From the NCBI RefSeq assembly GCF_004193775.1, contig NC_041008.1:42565136-42629135 (forward strand): a DNA stretch of 64,000 bases, written 5' to 3'. A program made the translations under genes and the position numbers. The notes under the pieces are model-generated. The model had not been told where the DNA came from and made no database searches. It saw only the letters and a program-made list of their open reading frames with translations. Positions 36,291 to 48,778 of this stretch are shown piece after piece; positions within the stretch are counted from its first letter, which is position 1, and each line of letters opens with the position of its first letter. This DNA is from Glycine soja. Lineage: Eukaryota > Streptophyta > Magnoliopsida > Fabales > Fabaceae.

Positions 36291-38910
36291 GGCCCAGATT
36301 GAAAAAAACTCCAATGACACCCCTTCTTATTTTTTATTTTAAAAAATAAAAAGGTAAGACACGAAATTTTTTAAAATTTTTTTTATTTTCTTTTAAAAAT
36401 CAAAAGATCAAAAATGTTGTTTGATTGGTGAAAATTATATTCTGAACGAGATAAGGTAGCTTGATGCTGACCTAGGAAGTTTTCTAAGAAGTATATTATA
36501 TTATATTACATTCATATATAATAAATACGATAATATATAATAATATTTATTTATCTTTATCTCTATACATTATCAATATTATTATTATAATAATTTTTTT
36601 TTAATAATAATCATAAAAATAATAATTTCATTATATTTTTATATATCTTTTGTTTCAAAAATGAAAGTTATAAATTTAAAAGTATCATAGCAACATTAAA
36701 TATATATATTTTGTAAAAACCATAAGCAAAACAAACATATCTATGGGCATTACTTGGCTGAGTCCATGCTTCTCTGTTATGGTTGGTTTGGTTGAGCTTA
36801 TCATTTCATTCGCAATTCATGGTTATCGTGGAGGATATTGCAGTGCAACGACGGATGAGATTAGTTTTTTCATCTGTAACTTCGTGCCATACAGAGTGAT
36901 AATCCGTAAGAAACATACGAATTCACAATTTGTATGAATCATACAGATTATTAATCCGTATCAATTATATGGATTGTCAATCCGTATAACTTAAAAAAAT
37001 TTAAAAATAAAATAAATTTATTTTTAATCTTTTTTTATAAATTTAGTTATATTTTTTAATATATGTGTATAAATATTATTACATTAAATAGTTTATTCAA
37101 GTGTATAAAATATGAAAATTTATATATAAATTATTATATATATGTTTATCAATTCATATATTTTATTAAGAGATAAATTATTATTTTATGTATATAGAGA
37201 TATGAATTATTATATGTCAATCCGTATATGCTATACGTATGAAATAACATTAGTTGTCATTAAACTTTTTTTAATGGTTTGTTAAAATGAACGAAGATTA
37301 ATGGATATATGAGATCATAATGTCTGGTGTGTGTGAAAATATTAATTGTTATAATGTTTTCAATACTTCTTAGATATTGGTATGATTTTGTATTTTGTTA
37401 AAGTTAATAAATGAATGTTCCAAGAAGACTAAATATGTATTGTCCCTTTGTATTTTGAATAAATCATGTTATAAAAAAATAAGTTTTCTCTCACAGACTA
37501 CGATATCTGTAATATTTAATAATTTATGTATGGACAATATCACGACATTCATAACTTCAAACTTAATATTATTACTTTATCAAACTTTGCAAAGTATAAT
37601 CAACTTTTAAGGATTCTCTCCAAAATATAATTTTTAAGTAAAGAAACACAGGCAGCAAACACAATTGAACTCAACATACAATTGTCACATAAAATAATCA
37701 TATAAAAAATCATGTTTTAACAAAATATGTTGACATTTTTTTAACATTAATTAAAAACTGAACTCAACATAAAGTATTCATATCAAATTACAATAATAGA
37801 AATAAAGATAGCATTTCAGGCTCATAGGAACATATTTTAAATACAGAGGCTATTAAGATCATTTTTTTTCATATTAATTAGACAATGGACTTTCCTTCAC
37901 TAAAAAAAAAGTCAGGTTAAGTAGCAATGATTACGGCATGCATATAGCTGTTACAGTGCACAATGCTCTAAATTATCACTGAAGAGACAATTCTGAAAAT
38001 GCATGTTAATATTAATTAAGAAGACACAAATTATTGGTCGGACAATACACATTGAAAATTGCACTGATAATTAACACACCTACAACAAGTAAACTATCAA
38101 CTAGTTTATTTTCATGAACAATAACTGTGAATAGGTACTCCATATTAGAGTAAATGGATCTCCATTATTCATATGAAATATAATCCGACCCTTCAGTTTT
38201 CAACATGCAATTGTGAGTTTGATTATAAATACCTCATTAAGTTCGAATACAGCTCATTCTACGTGGCTGATAAAATTACTAGGTGAGCTTAAAACAAAGT
38301 GAGTTAGCTCCCTAAAAGAAAAACAAAGTGAGTTAGCTTCAGCATTTTATGTTGGTCAATAATTTTTGTGTTTGACTTAATATGGCATCAAATTTCCTTT
38401 TGTAGATGGGTACTCTAAATCAGCAGTTATTTGAAAACAACAGGTGGTTTTGGTGTGAGTTTGATCTACTAACGGTTAGATTTGGCTACATACCTATAAC
38501 TTTTTGAATCAATATTACTTATTACTATTTATTGGTAATTAATTTTATTTAACGATATTTTCATATGTAACAATTTTTTGTGATATCACAACCATATGCA
38601 ACACTCCGTTCGTTGTCCAAATGACTATTTTCTCATGATTTACCTGATCAACCCACATTGCTAGATCGATTTGGAAATGAGATTGAAGTTGTGGTTATAA
38701 AACAACTAGGAAGAGCATACTTCACAAAGGGGTGATCTCACTTTGGAACATTACACAACTTGGATGAAGGTGCTTGGATAAAGATGTTGTTCCTAGAGTC
38801 TAGTGACATCTTCATTTAATTATTTGATAGAAACATGACACAGATCATATATGATCAAATGCGGTTCTAGATAAAATTAAACTATCACAAGATAATGAGT
38901 CGGTAATGAC
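36291..38910. other. Intergenic with a small palindromic element
   Basis: Within about 36890-37240 the words AATCCGTAT and ATACGGATT recur, including CGGATT and AATCCG facing each other around 36960-36985. This suggests the end or body of a small inverted-repeat transposon. The 64-codon frame at 36743-36937 has no family match. The remainder is AT-rich without genes. Confidence 0.4.
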
Positions 38911-39190
38911 GATCTCGAACTAATTCACCGTTGGATCGTCGTGAAATTTAAGCACCAAGTTTGCAACTCAATTCTGAGCATTCTCACTGTTGGGAATCAT
39001 GAAAAGATGTTGGAGCTGAGAGAAATACACTTCGCATCATAGTCTTTTCTTTTCCTGCAGAAACCCAAAACCGTTCCAGTAAAACTACGATCCCGATTTC
39101 GTTAACCGTTGGGTTGTTATGAAATTTTGATATATGGTTCGCGATTCAATTCCACACACCTTCACCATTAGGATTTACGAGATAATATTC
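38911..39190. repeat. Diverged direct repeat, 178-base offset
   Basis: A block starting GATCTCGAACTAATTCACCG (38911) and a block starting GATCCCGATTTCGTTAACCG (39089) align over about 95 bases with many substitutions. They share CCGTTGG, GAAATTT, a CAATTC core and a similar end. Confidence 0.65.
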
Positions 39191-39554
39191 ATGAAAAGAG
39201 AAAAAGGAATCGCACAAAGACAGTACAAATGAAAGTTTCAATCCCTTCTCCTTCTCTCTAATGTTTGGGAACCCTAACAGAGCAACCGAAGGAGGAATAA
39301 GATATTATTTGAAAGTATGCTTTAAATTCATGTCTAGACAATTTTGTAATTGTAGTTTATATTTACTTACTTTACAGTTTTTACAATTCATGTCTCAACA
39401 TTAAATATACTTTAAATTCATAGTAATTAGTAAATTTCTCATGGAATTTCGGATAAAAATTATTTCAAAACAGAATGAAAATTATATGTTATGTGGTCTG
39501 ATTTTAAAATTTGCAGGTTAATTTTGGATTTATTGAAAAAACAGACAACATATT

Positions 39555-39929
39555 AAAAAAAGTTCTAAAACAACATCGGTTTTTTTAAAAAACTGATGTT
39601 AAATGTCACTAATAACATCGGTTTTTTTAAAAGCTGATGTTAAATTCCACTTATAACATCATTTTTTAAAAAACCGATGTTGTTAATAACATTTAACATG
39701 GGTTTTTAAAAATTCGATGTTAATATGTAGATTTATAACTTCTTTTTCATAATTCTTATCATATAACATCGGTTATTTAAATAACCGATGCTGTATTTAT
39801 TAGTTAACATCCGTTTTGAAAAATCGATGTTAACGATGCTACTTTCCACATTGGTACTTTCAACATCGGTTAATAACCAATGTTGAAAGTCTTAAATAAC
39901 CGATGTGAAAACCTTATTTTCTAGTAGTG
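39555..39929. mobile_element. CACTA-type transposon end with inverted-repeat array
   Basis: About ten copies of AACATCGGTT or AACCGATGTT, intact or mutated, alternate in both orientations. The stretch ends in ACCTTATTTTCTAGTAGTG at 39929, which is CACTACTAGAAAATAAGGT on the other strand. A CACTA terminus next to subterminal inverted motifs is the signature of En/Spm (CACTA) elements. The base triplet after the end is ATG. The matching left terminus was not found, so the element is truncated or extends to a mutated end. Confidence 0.7.
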
Positions 39930-40080
39930 ATGGTTCAATTGGGTCTTTTTGGTCAATTAAGTGTTAACGATGATAGTGCAACCTAATGTGACATATTTAA
40001 TTCATGTTGATAATGTTAATATACTTCACTTAGAGGACATAATTGAACATTAAAAATAAATTAGATGACCTGAACACTAA

Positions 40081-40960
40081 TTTAACCTTTTATAAATTGT
40101 GTCAAAGGCAAAGACATCACCAAAAACATTGAAAATCCGATTTGCTGCAACCATCAACCCAAAATAAATGTTTCAATTTACCATCAATAGTAATCTCAAT
40201 TATGGAATAAAATGTTGGATCATTATTAGACTTGCCTTCTAAATCACTCAATCCAACTCAAACATCATCATTTTTAATTATAAGACTCTTCTTCTTATGG
40301 TTATGCAAATCATTTTTTAAAGATCTGATGCTACCATATCCACCTTTTTTAGCCAACAGATAACCCATTATCTGGCAAGTCCTTGAACCAAATGAATGCA
40401 AACTATCCACTTGAGCTTTATCTAAATCAAACAACACTTGATACTCGGGCATATGATGCACATGGTTAACTGGTGTAAGATGATGGTTATGAGTCTCCAC
40501 AAATTTTGAAACTTTCCACAATGATTACTTGTAATCTAGGTATACAACAAGCTTGGCTGGAAACTTAGTTCAAGTGATCGGTCTATGATCCCTTTTTTCT
40601 ATCCGTCGTCATGTACTATTTAATATGTCTAATACCTTCTTTATTGCATATGAACTGACATTTGTTGATATTACCAGCAACATTCTGACTAACATCATAT
40701 TTCCTAACAACAAACCCATGTGATCTAGCATATTCTCTATAGAAAATAAACGCATGTTCCTCACTGCCAAAATCAAGAACATTTATTTCATCACTTACCA
40801 AACCAACTATTCTTCTATCTTCCTCATTTGTTGCATCTTCCCTATCCTCAACGTTTTCGATACCAACATCGCCCTTATCTCCATTATCATTTTCATCAGA
40901 GTTAACATCAACATTGTGACTCATTTCTTTATTGTCATCCAAATTAACATGTGAATCTTC

Positions 40961-40963
<3 letters not shown>
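40081..40963 (-). pseudogene. FAR1-related MULE transposase pseudogene
   Basis: From the ATG at 40963 the minus strand codes for an acidic leader and then a FAR1 DNA-binding-type segment (EEHAFIFYREYARSHGFVVR). After a break it continues WKVSKFVETHNHHLTPVNHV and MGYLLAKKGGYGSIRSLKND, the second half of the FAR1 domain and its linker. After a stop at 40258 it reads EGKSNNDPTFYSIIEITIDG, LKHLFWVDGCSKSDFQCF and, after a one-base shift, GDVFAFDTIYKR, the first part of the MULE transposase core. The match stops near 40081, about 150 bases from the CACTA-type end at 39929. Stops and frameshifts make it non-functional. Confidence 0.8.

Positions 40964-41045
<82 letters not shown>
40963..41045. repeat. 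(TA)n microsatellite, about 41 units
   Basis: Uninterrupted TA run beginning at the start codon side of the FAR1-related pseudogene. Confidence 0.95.
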
Positions 41046-41048
<3 letters not shown>

Positions 41049-42212
41049 TTCTTTAAATAGAAAAACCAATCCTTTTCTCAAAATGGGATCGGATAAAAAA
41101 TAACCTAAAGTTAAAAACAATAACAGAGGCACAATGGTCTTCTCAAAATCACAAAGCGGGTAAGGAACATTTTATTCTACATTAATGCACTAACTTACTT
41201 TAAACAATACCTTGTTATGCCAATACATAATTACCTAGCAAAAATTTACCATATACAGAAAAAAAAAGACAAACAACTTAGTCATTCATTCACAATTAAC
41301 ATAATGTCCAAATAATTCCACATGCGACAAAAATAAGCTCCTATTTGTCAATGTTTTAAAAAAAAACATGTAAAACATTACAAGATTAACATCTATTTGC
41401 AAAAAATAAATGATTAAAGGATTCAACACCATTACGAAAAAGCTAATAATTAACATGGGAAAAGTGATTAAACCTGAAACAGCTGGAAGCTGGAACAATA
41501 TTAGGACCTTGACAATGAAGCTAAGAAAACACTATCAGCCAAATGCGCATACAACTTTAAGTCGGCCTCCACAAATGGCTTAAACTAAACCTAACAGCTT
41601 CGGTTTTTAGGGACCCTATGTCAAATGCCCTTAGTGAGCAACAATAAACTAGGAATTAGGGTTCCCTTATTAAAGGTTACCATGTTGGTAAAAAGATAAT
41701 TTTAAAATCAAAATACAAATAAACTTACAATTTAATTATTATAAAATAAAAACATAAAGGGCTACTTTGCGATTAAAGATACTTAAACATAAACAACTAA
41801 TATGTCATAAGTGACCAATGTTATTGTGCCACCTAATTAGGATATCAAAACCCTGAATTAAACGAGGGTACCGGAAAAAAAAAATCTTAAAACAAACCCT
41901 TCCTTTTCTTTTGTGCAGATCGGGAGCTCTGTGAGGGAAAGTAGAGGGATTCTACCGTATGAAAGTGAAAAACTTTCGCACGGTAGAGAGTGAACATTTA
42001 ACCCATTAGATTAACTTATTTTAAAATCAATGATTATCATTTTTTGTTTTTTTTCTTTTCTTTTTGTATATTTTTGTTACTTTTCCTATTTTACCCTCTT
42101 CTTCTCTCTTTATCTCTTCCCCTTTTCTTTCTTCTCCCGTATCTAAACAAGTAAAACCATACAATTAAAAATCAAATATTTTGAGACCAAACTCAACGTT
42201 CTTTCTGGTAAA
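41046..42212. other. Intergenic with one short hairpin
   Basis: Arms TCTACCGTATGAAAG (41951-41965) and CTTTCGCACGGTAGA (41973-41987) pair at 13 of 15 positions around a 7-base loop. The rest is AT- and pyrimidine-rich without a gene. Confidence 0.5.
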
Positions 42213-42476
42213 ATGGATGCATTCTGTTTATCACATCCATTTATGCTCAGTGCCAACTTCCCCAACCCCTCCTCTCTTTGCACCCTTCGTTCTCTCTCTG
42301 TGAATCCCCATAGCAGCTGGTTTAAGGTGGAAGCCGCCACCGGCAACCAGAAGAACAACAACAACAAGGCCTTTGATGCGGCGGCATTTGAGGCGGAGCG
42401 GTTGGCCCTCGACGCGAAGGCCTAGCGAGCCATGATAGAAGCTGCCCTCGACGTGGACGTCGTGTCCATCTTCTAA
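42213..42476 (+). pseudogene. Orphan first-exon fragment of a plastid-targeted protein
   Basis: The frame begins MDAFCLSHPFMLSANFPNPS and is rich in serine, with few acidic residues over its first about 45 residues, as in a chloroplast transit peptide. A helical, alanine-rich segment follows (KAFDAAAFEAERLALDAKA). A TAG stop at 42423 interrupts it, but the frame continues sensibly as RAMIEAALDVDVVSIF to a second stop at 42476. The stop after KA looks like a nonsense mutation in a longer helix. I cannot name the parent gene with confidence. A plastid protein of the 5-formyltetrahydrofolate cyclo-ligase-like (COG0212) family is one possibility to test. The locally higher GC contrasts with the flanks. 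Confidence 0.5.
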
Positions 42477-44219
42477 TCCAGTTAACATTCACTTTTTGAA
42501 GTGCCCTTGGTGTGTGTGAAAGCATATGGAAAGTGAGATGCTTTCAACATCAGTCTTCTAATGTACCCTCTATATGTGTGGCAGCATATGGAAGAACTAA
42601 TGTTGTCTTTTAGATGCATTCTGAACCATTCTGAACTTCATTCTAAAGTTTAGTTTTCTTAGTCAAGTTCCTGATCATTCTAATGTAGACTTTAATGCGA
42701 TTTCATTCTGATGCATAGATATTGCATGATGTTGACTTCAATACATCATTTTGATGTACTCATCTTAGAATTCATCTTGTCTTGACTCTAAAACAGCTTC
42801 ATTCTGATGTTGTTTGCTCAATGTAGCCTTTGATAGATCTTCTGAGTAAGGCCTTCTTGATGTCTTTGCAACATGGTAAGATTGAGATCTTTGAAGGGAA
42901 GCACTAGCTTCATCAATAGATGAGTTTCTTTCAAATCTTCTAAAGCTTCTCACTTGAAAGCATAGTTAAGACATCCATTATGAGCTTGTTCTGAACTCAT
43001 CTAAACACTTACTATGTTATGCTTTTTGTATATCATTCATTTGCACATATGTTGGCTTGTATAGATTTCCTGAATTTAATATTGTGCTTTGAGATAGTTC
43101 TATGTTGTAGATGGAAAGTCACTAAATGTTCTTCTTATAGGAACACTTTGATAAGATGGCATGACAAACTTGCCTTCCAAACATTCTGGTGTGAGCTTGT
43201 CGTAGCATGTTATGCTTACTACTATTTTTTATTTCTTTGGCCCTTTGAATGGCCAAACTGGATTTTGATTTCTTCATGAAAGTTGTATGGAATTCTATCC
43301 TTGATATTTAGGAACTAGTCACATGTCATTTGGACCACTATAACATAAGCAATCTTCAAAGCGTTGCAGTTGTGTTATATTGTGAGGACCAAATGACATC
43401 TCTATCTTCATGATCAGTTTCTTCCAAGATCCAAACCTTATTAGCCCTTGACTTCTTCATGAAATATGTAGACCTTTCTCTTAAATTTCTACATCCATCG
43501 AGATCATTTCAAATTCACTTTTGTAGCTCAAATGGTCTTCAAATTACTGCACATATCAAGTTGTCCTGACAGACCAACACACATATCAAGTTGTCCAGGC
43601 ATATCAACGTCTGCAACTTCAAGCTCAATTTTCTCCATGATCTAGGTTGTATTAGACCATGAATTGTTCATGAAAGTTGAAAAGTTTTCTTCACGTTTTC
43701 TATAGAGACCAAGAGCAGCTCAATTGCATTTCTAGAACTTCAAATACTATGTCCAGAATGATCTCAATCTATTGATGAAATTCCATTCTGGGTATGTTGC
43801 AACAATGTTGTTCTTCATGTCAAGTTCATTTTGCAAATCTTCATGTCTACAACATTTTTCTTGTCCTTTAGTTTCTGATGACTTCTTATGGCTTGAAGGT
43901 TTTCTCTTCATCCAGTGAGCATGCTGACTTCTTCATTACAGTACACAACCAAGGATACTTTGAGTCTTCTTTTAACCTTTCAAGCATATCACCCTTTTTT
44001 AGTGACTCATGACAGCCTTGAGTTTGCTTCAATAGTTTTTCTTTACAGAACTTATCTTTTCTAAATACACTTAAGCAAACTCATCGGTAAGCATAAACTC
44101 AGAAGGCTTATGATTTGTGTTCATAAAGTTTTTCATAATTAAAACACCAAGGGTTTTGGACTCAACACATTCTTTACCGAGGCACAAATCGAATCTAATC
44201 CAATTCTTCTTAAGTTCTA
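42477..44219. other. Non-coding, repeat-like stretch
   Basis: Many variants of CATTCTGATG, ATTCTAATG and CATTCTGAAC occur (about 42600-42820), and ACACATATCAAGTTGTC appears twice close together (43550-43600). The composition is unlike the AT-rich intergenic DNA and resembles the untranslated part or LTR of a large retrotransposon. No coding domain was found. Confidence 0.4.
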
Positions 44220-47200
44220 CAGGGATGCGACCAAGACAACAAAAAGGAAAAGAAGGAAGTAGAAGCTTTATAGGTTCGAAAAGGTTTGGGTGAATGATGT
44301 GGAAGGATGTGAAGTTATCACAAAAAGGTCTTAGATCCCTAAAGATAATGCTCTTTCAAATTTGCAAAGGACTAGCATGAATCTGGAGGAATAGAGGGAG
44401 AAGTAGTTTGGAAGCATAAAGAAAAGGATCAAGGAGTGTTGTAAAGAAAAGTTGAAAAACCAACAACAAAAGCTCCAATCTCATAAGATCATTAACATTA
44501 TTGCAGCAACAAAAAAGGAGTTGGATGATTTACTGAAGTTTAAGGAAGAGATTTGGGAACAAAGATCAAGGACAACATGGTTAAAGAATAGGGATAAGAA
44601 CACAAACTTCTTTCACAAAAGCGCTACAAATGGAATTTAAAAGTTACATAATAAAGAGGGTGTGATGTATCATGATGAAGAAGAGATTGAGGAACTCCTC
44701 TTTGACTACTTGTCAGATCTTTTCCAAACGTTTAACCCCCAACATATGGAGGAGGTTATAGATCTGGTTCAGAGTAGAATCTCCCAAAGCATGGGGAACA
44801 TACTGTCCCATCCTTTCACTATAGAAGAAGTCAAGGATGCTCTATTCCAAATGCACCCAACCAAGGTGCCCAGGGTTGATGGAATTCAAGCCTCTTTTGC
44901 CAAAGATCTGGGCATATAGTGGGAAATGATGTTACAAGTTTAGCTCTGAATGTGCTCAATGGCGTTGGGGATCCATCAGAAATCAATAAAACACTCATTG
45001 TCTTAATCCCAAAGGTAAAGAAACCCTCTAATGCTTCTGAATTTAGGACGACTAGTCTATGTTCTTTTTTATACAAAATTATTTCTAAAACATTGGCTAA
45101 TAGGCTTAAGATTATTCTTTCTAATATTGTTGTTGAATTTCAAAATGCATTTGTACCTAATTGCATGATCACTAATAATGCACTCATTGCATTTGAGTGT
45201 TTTGATTTCATGAAAAATAAGTTTGTAGGGAGAAATGGGTCGGTGGCTCTTAAATTGGACATGTCCAAGGCCTATGATGACATTGAGTGGCAATTCCTCA
45301 ACCAAGTTCTCATCCAGATGTGTTCAGACAGTTTCTTACTCAGCCATGCTGAATGGCAACCTAGGGAAGCAATTCAAACCTAACAAAGTTTTGAGGCAGG
45401 AGGACCCTCCCCCCTACTTCTTTATTCTTTCTGTTGAGACGTTGTTGGCCATGATCCATAAATTTTTCTAGTCAGGGGCTTTGCATGGTATTCGAATCTG
45501 CCCAAGGACCCCCACAATTTCACACCTTTTTTTTGTTGACGACAACATCATCTTTGGGAGAGAAACCATTGAAGAGGCAAGCTATATAACTAGAAACTTG
45601 AGGAAGTATGAGGAAGCCTCTGGCCAGAGGATAAACTTCCAAAAGTCATAAACCTCCCTAAGCCAAAATGTACCAACTTTTAAGAAGAATGAACTTATAC
45701 AACTGTTAGATGTTAAGACAGTGGAGAGACACTCAAGGTCTCAAGCTATCTTGGACTACCTATACTGGTTGGAAGATCAAAGACACAAATCTTCAACTAT
45801 GTCAAGGAGAGAGTGTGGAAAAAACTGAAGGGTCGGAAAGAGCGAAGTCTGTCACAAGCAGGGAGGGAGGTGCTAATCAAAGTCGTGGTGCAGGCAATAC
45901 CCAATTACATCATGGGGTGCTTTCAGCTACCAGACTTGATATTCAACCAAATAGAGAGTATGATAGTCAAGTTTTTTTGGAGTGGGTTTGCAGAAAATAA
46001 GAAAATGCACTGGGTCAGTTGGGGAAAGCTCGCAAGATTAAAAAAAAAAAAGGATGGCGATTTAGGATTCAAAATGGCGCATAATTCATTTTGAGGAATC
46101 CTTGATGTCCAGCGTGATGAGATCTAAATACTTCCCAAGAGTTCATCCGCTCGAAGCCCAAATAGGCTCAAACCCGAGCTATGTGGGGAGGAGTATAATG
46201 GCAGTTAAGGATATTACGTTGCATGGAACTATTTGGAGGATTGGCAATGGACGGCAGGTGAGAGTGTGGAGAGACAAATGGATTGTTGATGCAGCGGATA
46301 ATATGTTACACCCTAACCCAGATAAGGAGATTGATGAAAGTTTAATGGTTGCTGAGCTCATTGATGTTGATACTGGAAGATGGGATGTGGAAAAAATCTC
46401 ACAGGTTGTCCACTCACATGATTTGAAAGCTAATTTCTCATGGGTGTTATACTGTCAAAACAGGATACCGATTGGCAAAAGAGCTTATGGACAATGACTC
46501 GGGATCTTCCAGCATTATAGAAGGAGATCTAAGGAAGAAGATCTAGAAGATTAAAACCCCACCTCGCTGTTCTCATTTGCTTTGGAGAGCAGGCCAAAAT
46601 GCTTTGCCTGTTCGAAAAAATCTGCTAAATAGGGGCATAGTGAATGATGCTTCTTGCCCAAGATGTGGGTCCAATGTAGAATCATTCACTCATGCATTGC
46701 TCACATGTGAAGAAGTGAAAAGGTGGTGGTTTGCTTCACCTCTAGCCTTAAGGATTGGGAAGATTCTAATATTCTCGAATGGTTTAGAAAAATGATGAAA
46801 TTAGGTGATGGTAATACTGCTGCGTTTATTTGTGAATTCTTGTACACAATTTGGAAAGCACGCAACTTGTTGATTTTTTAGAACAAACCCACCCCTTTGC
46901 AGCAAATTCTGCCCAAAGCTTCATCTCTGCATTTGCAATTCACGCAAACCGGCAGCTAGTGCAGCAACATCCCCAGAGATGGATTCCTCGCAACAAGGCA
47001 GAATTAAGGGTAATTTTGATGCTTCAGGGCAAGAGACAAAGGAACTAGGATGGGTGTCATTTTCAGAGATCACCTTGGCCAATTGCTTGCTGCTGCAACG
47101 TTTCTGGATATCAACTGTTGCCAACCACAGGTAGTTGAGAGCTTAGCGTTTAAATGGAGCATCCAAGTTGCAAATCAACTTCTCCTTCCTCATGTGGTTT

Positions 47201-47512
47201 ATGAAACTGATTGCCAAGACCTTACACAGGCCTGGTGCATGCCCAACTACCATAATTGTACATATTATGTAGTCATTTTGCAAGACTGTCGTCAAATGCT
47301 GGCAAATTCTCCTCATACTTTACTTATCCATACAAAGAGAGTAGCTAACAGTGTAGCACACACCCTGTCTAGATTAGCTTTTGCTAATTTTGAAAGATAC
47401 TGAGTGGAGGAGGTTCCACCATAGATTATTTTGGATGTACATGGCTTAAGAACAATTTTGTTTCCTACTGCTTCTTCTGAATGAAATTTCAACTTTCATA
47501 AAAAAAAAAAAA
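44220..47512 (+). mobile_element. LINE (non-LTR retrotransposon), 5'-truncated and broken
   Basis: From left to right the plus strand gives: a linker after the endonuclease (FEKVWVNDVEGCEVIT near 44277), SRTTWLKNRDKNTNFFHK, the start of the reverse transcriptase (INKTLIVLIPKVKKPSNASE), the RT motif LKLDMSKAYDDIEW, and HLFFVDDNIIFG at the catalytic FADD site, where alanine is replaced by valine. Then come IPNYIMGCFQLPD, a zinc-binding zf-RVT part (RCSHLLWRAGQNALPVRKNL, CPRCGSNVESFTHALLTCEE) and an RNase H-like end (GVIFRDHLGQLLAAATF). Several stops and frameshifts separate these. The element ends ATGAAATTTCAACTTTCAT followed by a poly-A run at 47500-47512. The endonuclease domain is absent. 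A target-site duplication was not found. Confidence 0.88.
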
Positions 47513-48778
47513 TACCCTTAAGACACAGTATTTGCCTTAAAATATACTTCCTCTCCACACGCCCATACATCGCAATCGCACTCCTTTCACGTAACCAACA
47601 GGAGAATCAAAATCCTCTCATCTCTGACATCTCATACCATGTCCATTTGTATATTTTATATGTTCAAATTTCATTTTTATTTTTATAAAAATAAGATGTA
47701 GGCATTATATATATATATATAACTGATATATGAACACCCATTGTGCTATTTAACACCTAGAAAAAGTGAAAAAATATAAATATGATAAAATTTATGATCT
47801 AATAAGAAAAAAATTAGAGAAAAATAAAGGAAGATGAAGGTGTATTTAAAATAACGAGGTATTTGTATATATTAAAATTATAAACAAATTTAAAAATTAT
47901 ATTCTTACGTTAATTTTATTTTTAAATTAAAATAACTAATTTCTATCATAATTATTAAGGAATTATTAAATACCATTAATTTACATTTTATTTTATTTTT
48001 AACACACGTGTATATTAGGAATTTTTGTTGTAGTATTACACAATAGTTCGTCTTACAAGAGAATAAATCACCTTTTTTATGACAGGAAGAATTAAAAATA
48101 CAACAAAAATTCTCTTGTAATATTTTAACTCATTTTGTTGATTTTCCCCTCTCAGCTAACTTCCAAAAAATTAAATCTATAGATTTTTCTTTTCTGCTGA
48201 AAAACAAAAGAATCCACCAGTATATAGTAGGGGGATTACAATTTAATAGAAACATCATAAAGAAAAATTATATATACCGAACATCTTTGCTTCCTTTATA
48301 ACTACAAAACTGGAAAATCTTTTATTACACTACCGAAGAACTGTGATTGAGGAGAACAATCTCACCATAAATATCCACAACAAAAATTAACAAATCTACG
48401 ACCATGTCATTAGCTAAAAGTCCTATTTGATGGAGGTCCAATTCACTTAAGCATGCAGCCGAATATGCAGTGTAACGAAAAAATCACTAGCAAGAATCCA
48501 AGACAGTGAGAGTGCACAAACTGTATATATCTCTTCTCAACAGTTCTTAAAAGAGTCAACCAAGAAGAAATCATGCGACATTATTTATTTAAGTTGGTAT
48601 GGACCAAAGACTGACTGAAAATCAAACATATACCCAAATTCGGGTTTGAAGAAATTTTTACAAGAGAAATCGCCATGCTTGAGATCGAACATCATGTGTT
48701 CCAACAATATTGAAATGGACCTGCTTTGTACTTACCCTCTATAAATTCTCATCTACAAATTTAAGCCTCTTACAGTGA
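47513..48778. other. 3' flank of the DUF863 gene
   Basis: AT-rich. The part nearest the gene (about 48350-48778) is probably its 3' UTR. No other gene is seen. Confidence 0.5.

Noticed and set aside
36743..36937. 64-aa plus-strand frame
   Set aside because: No family resemblance; it overlaps a palindrome-rich repeat.
31722..40963. Single MULE element spanning the PB1-like fragment and the FAR1-type fragment
   Set aside because: The fragments are on opposite strands, have an intact host gene between them and belong to different MULE types.
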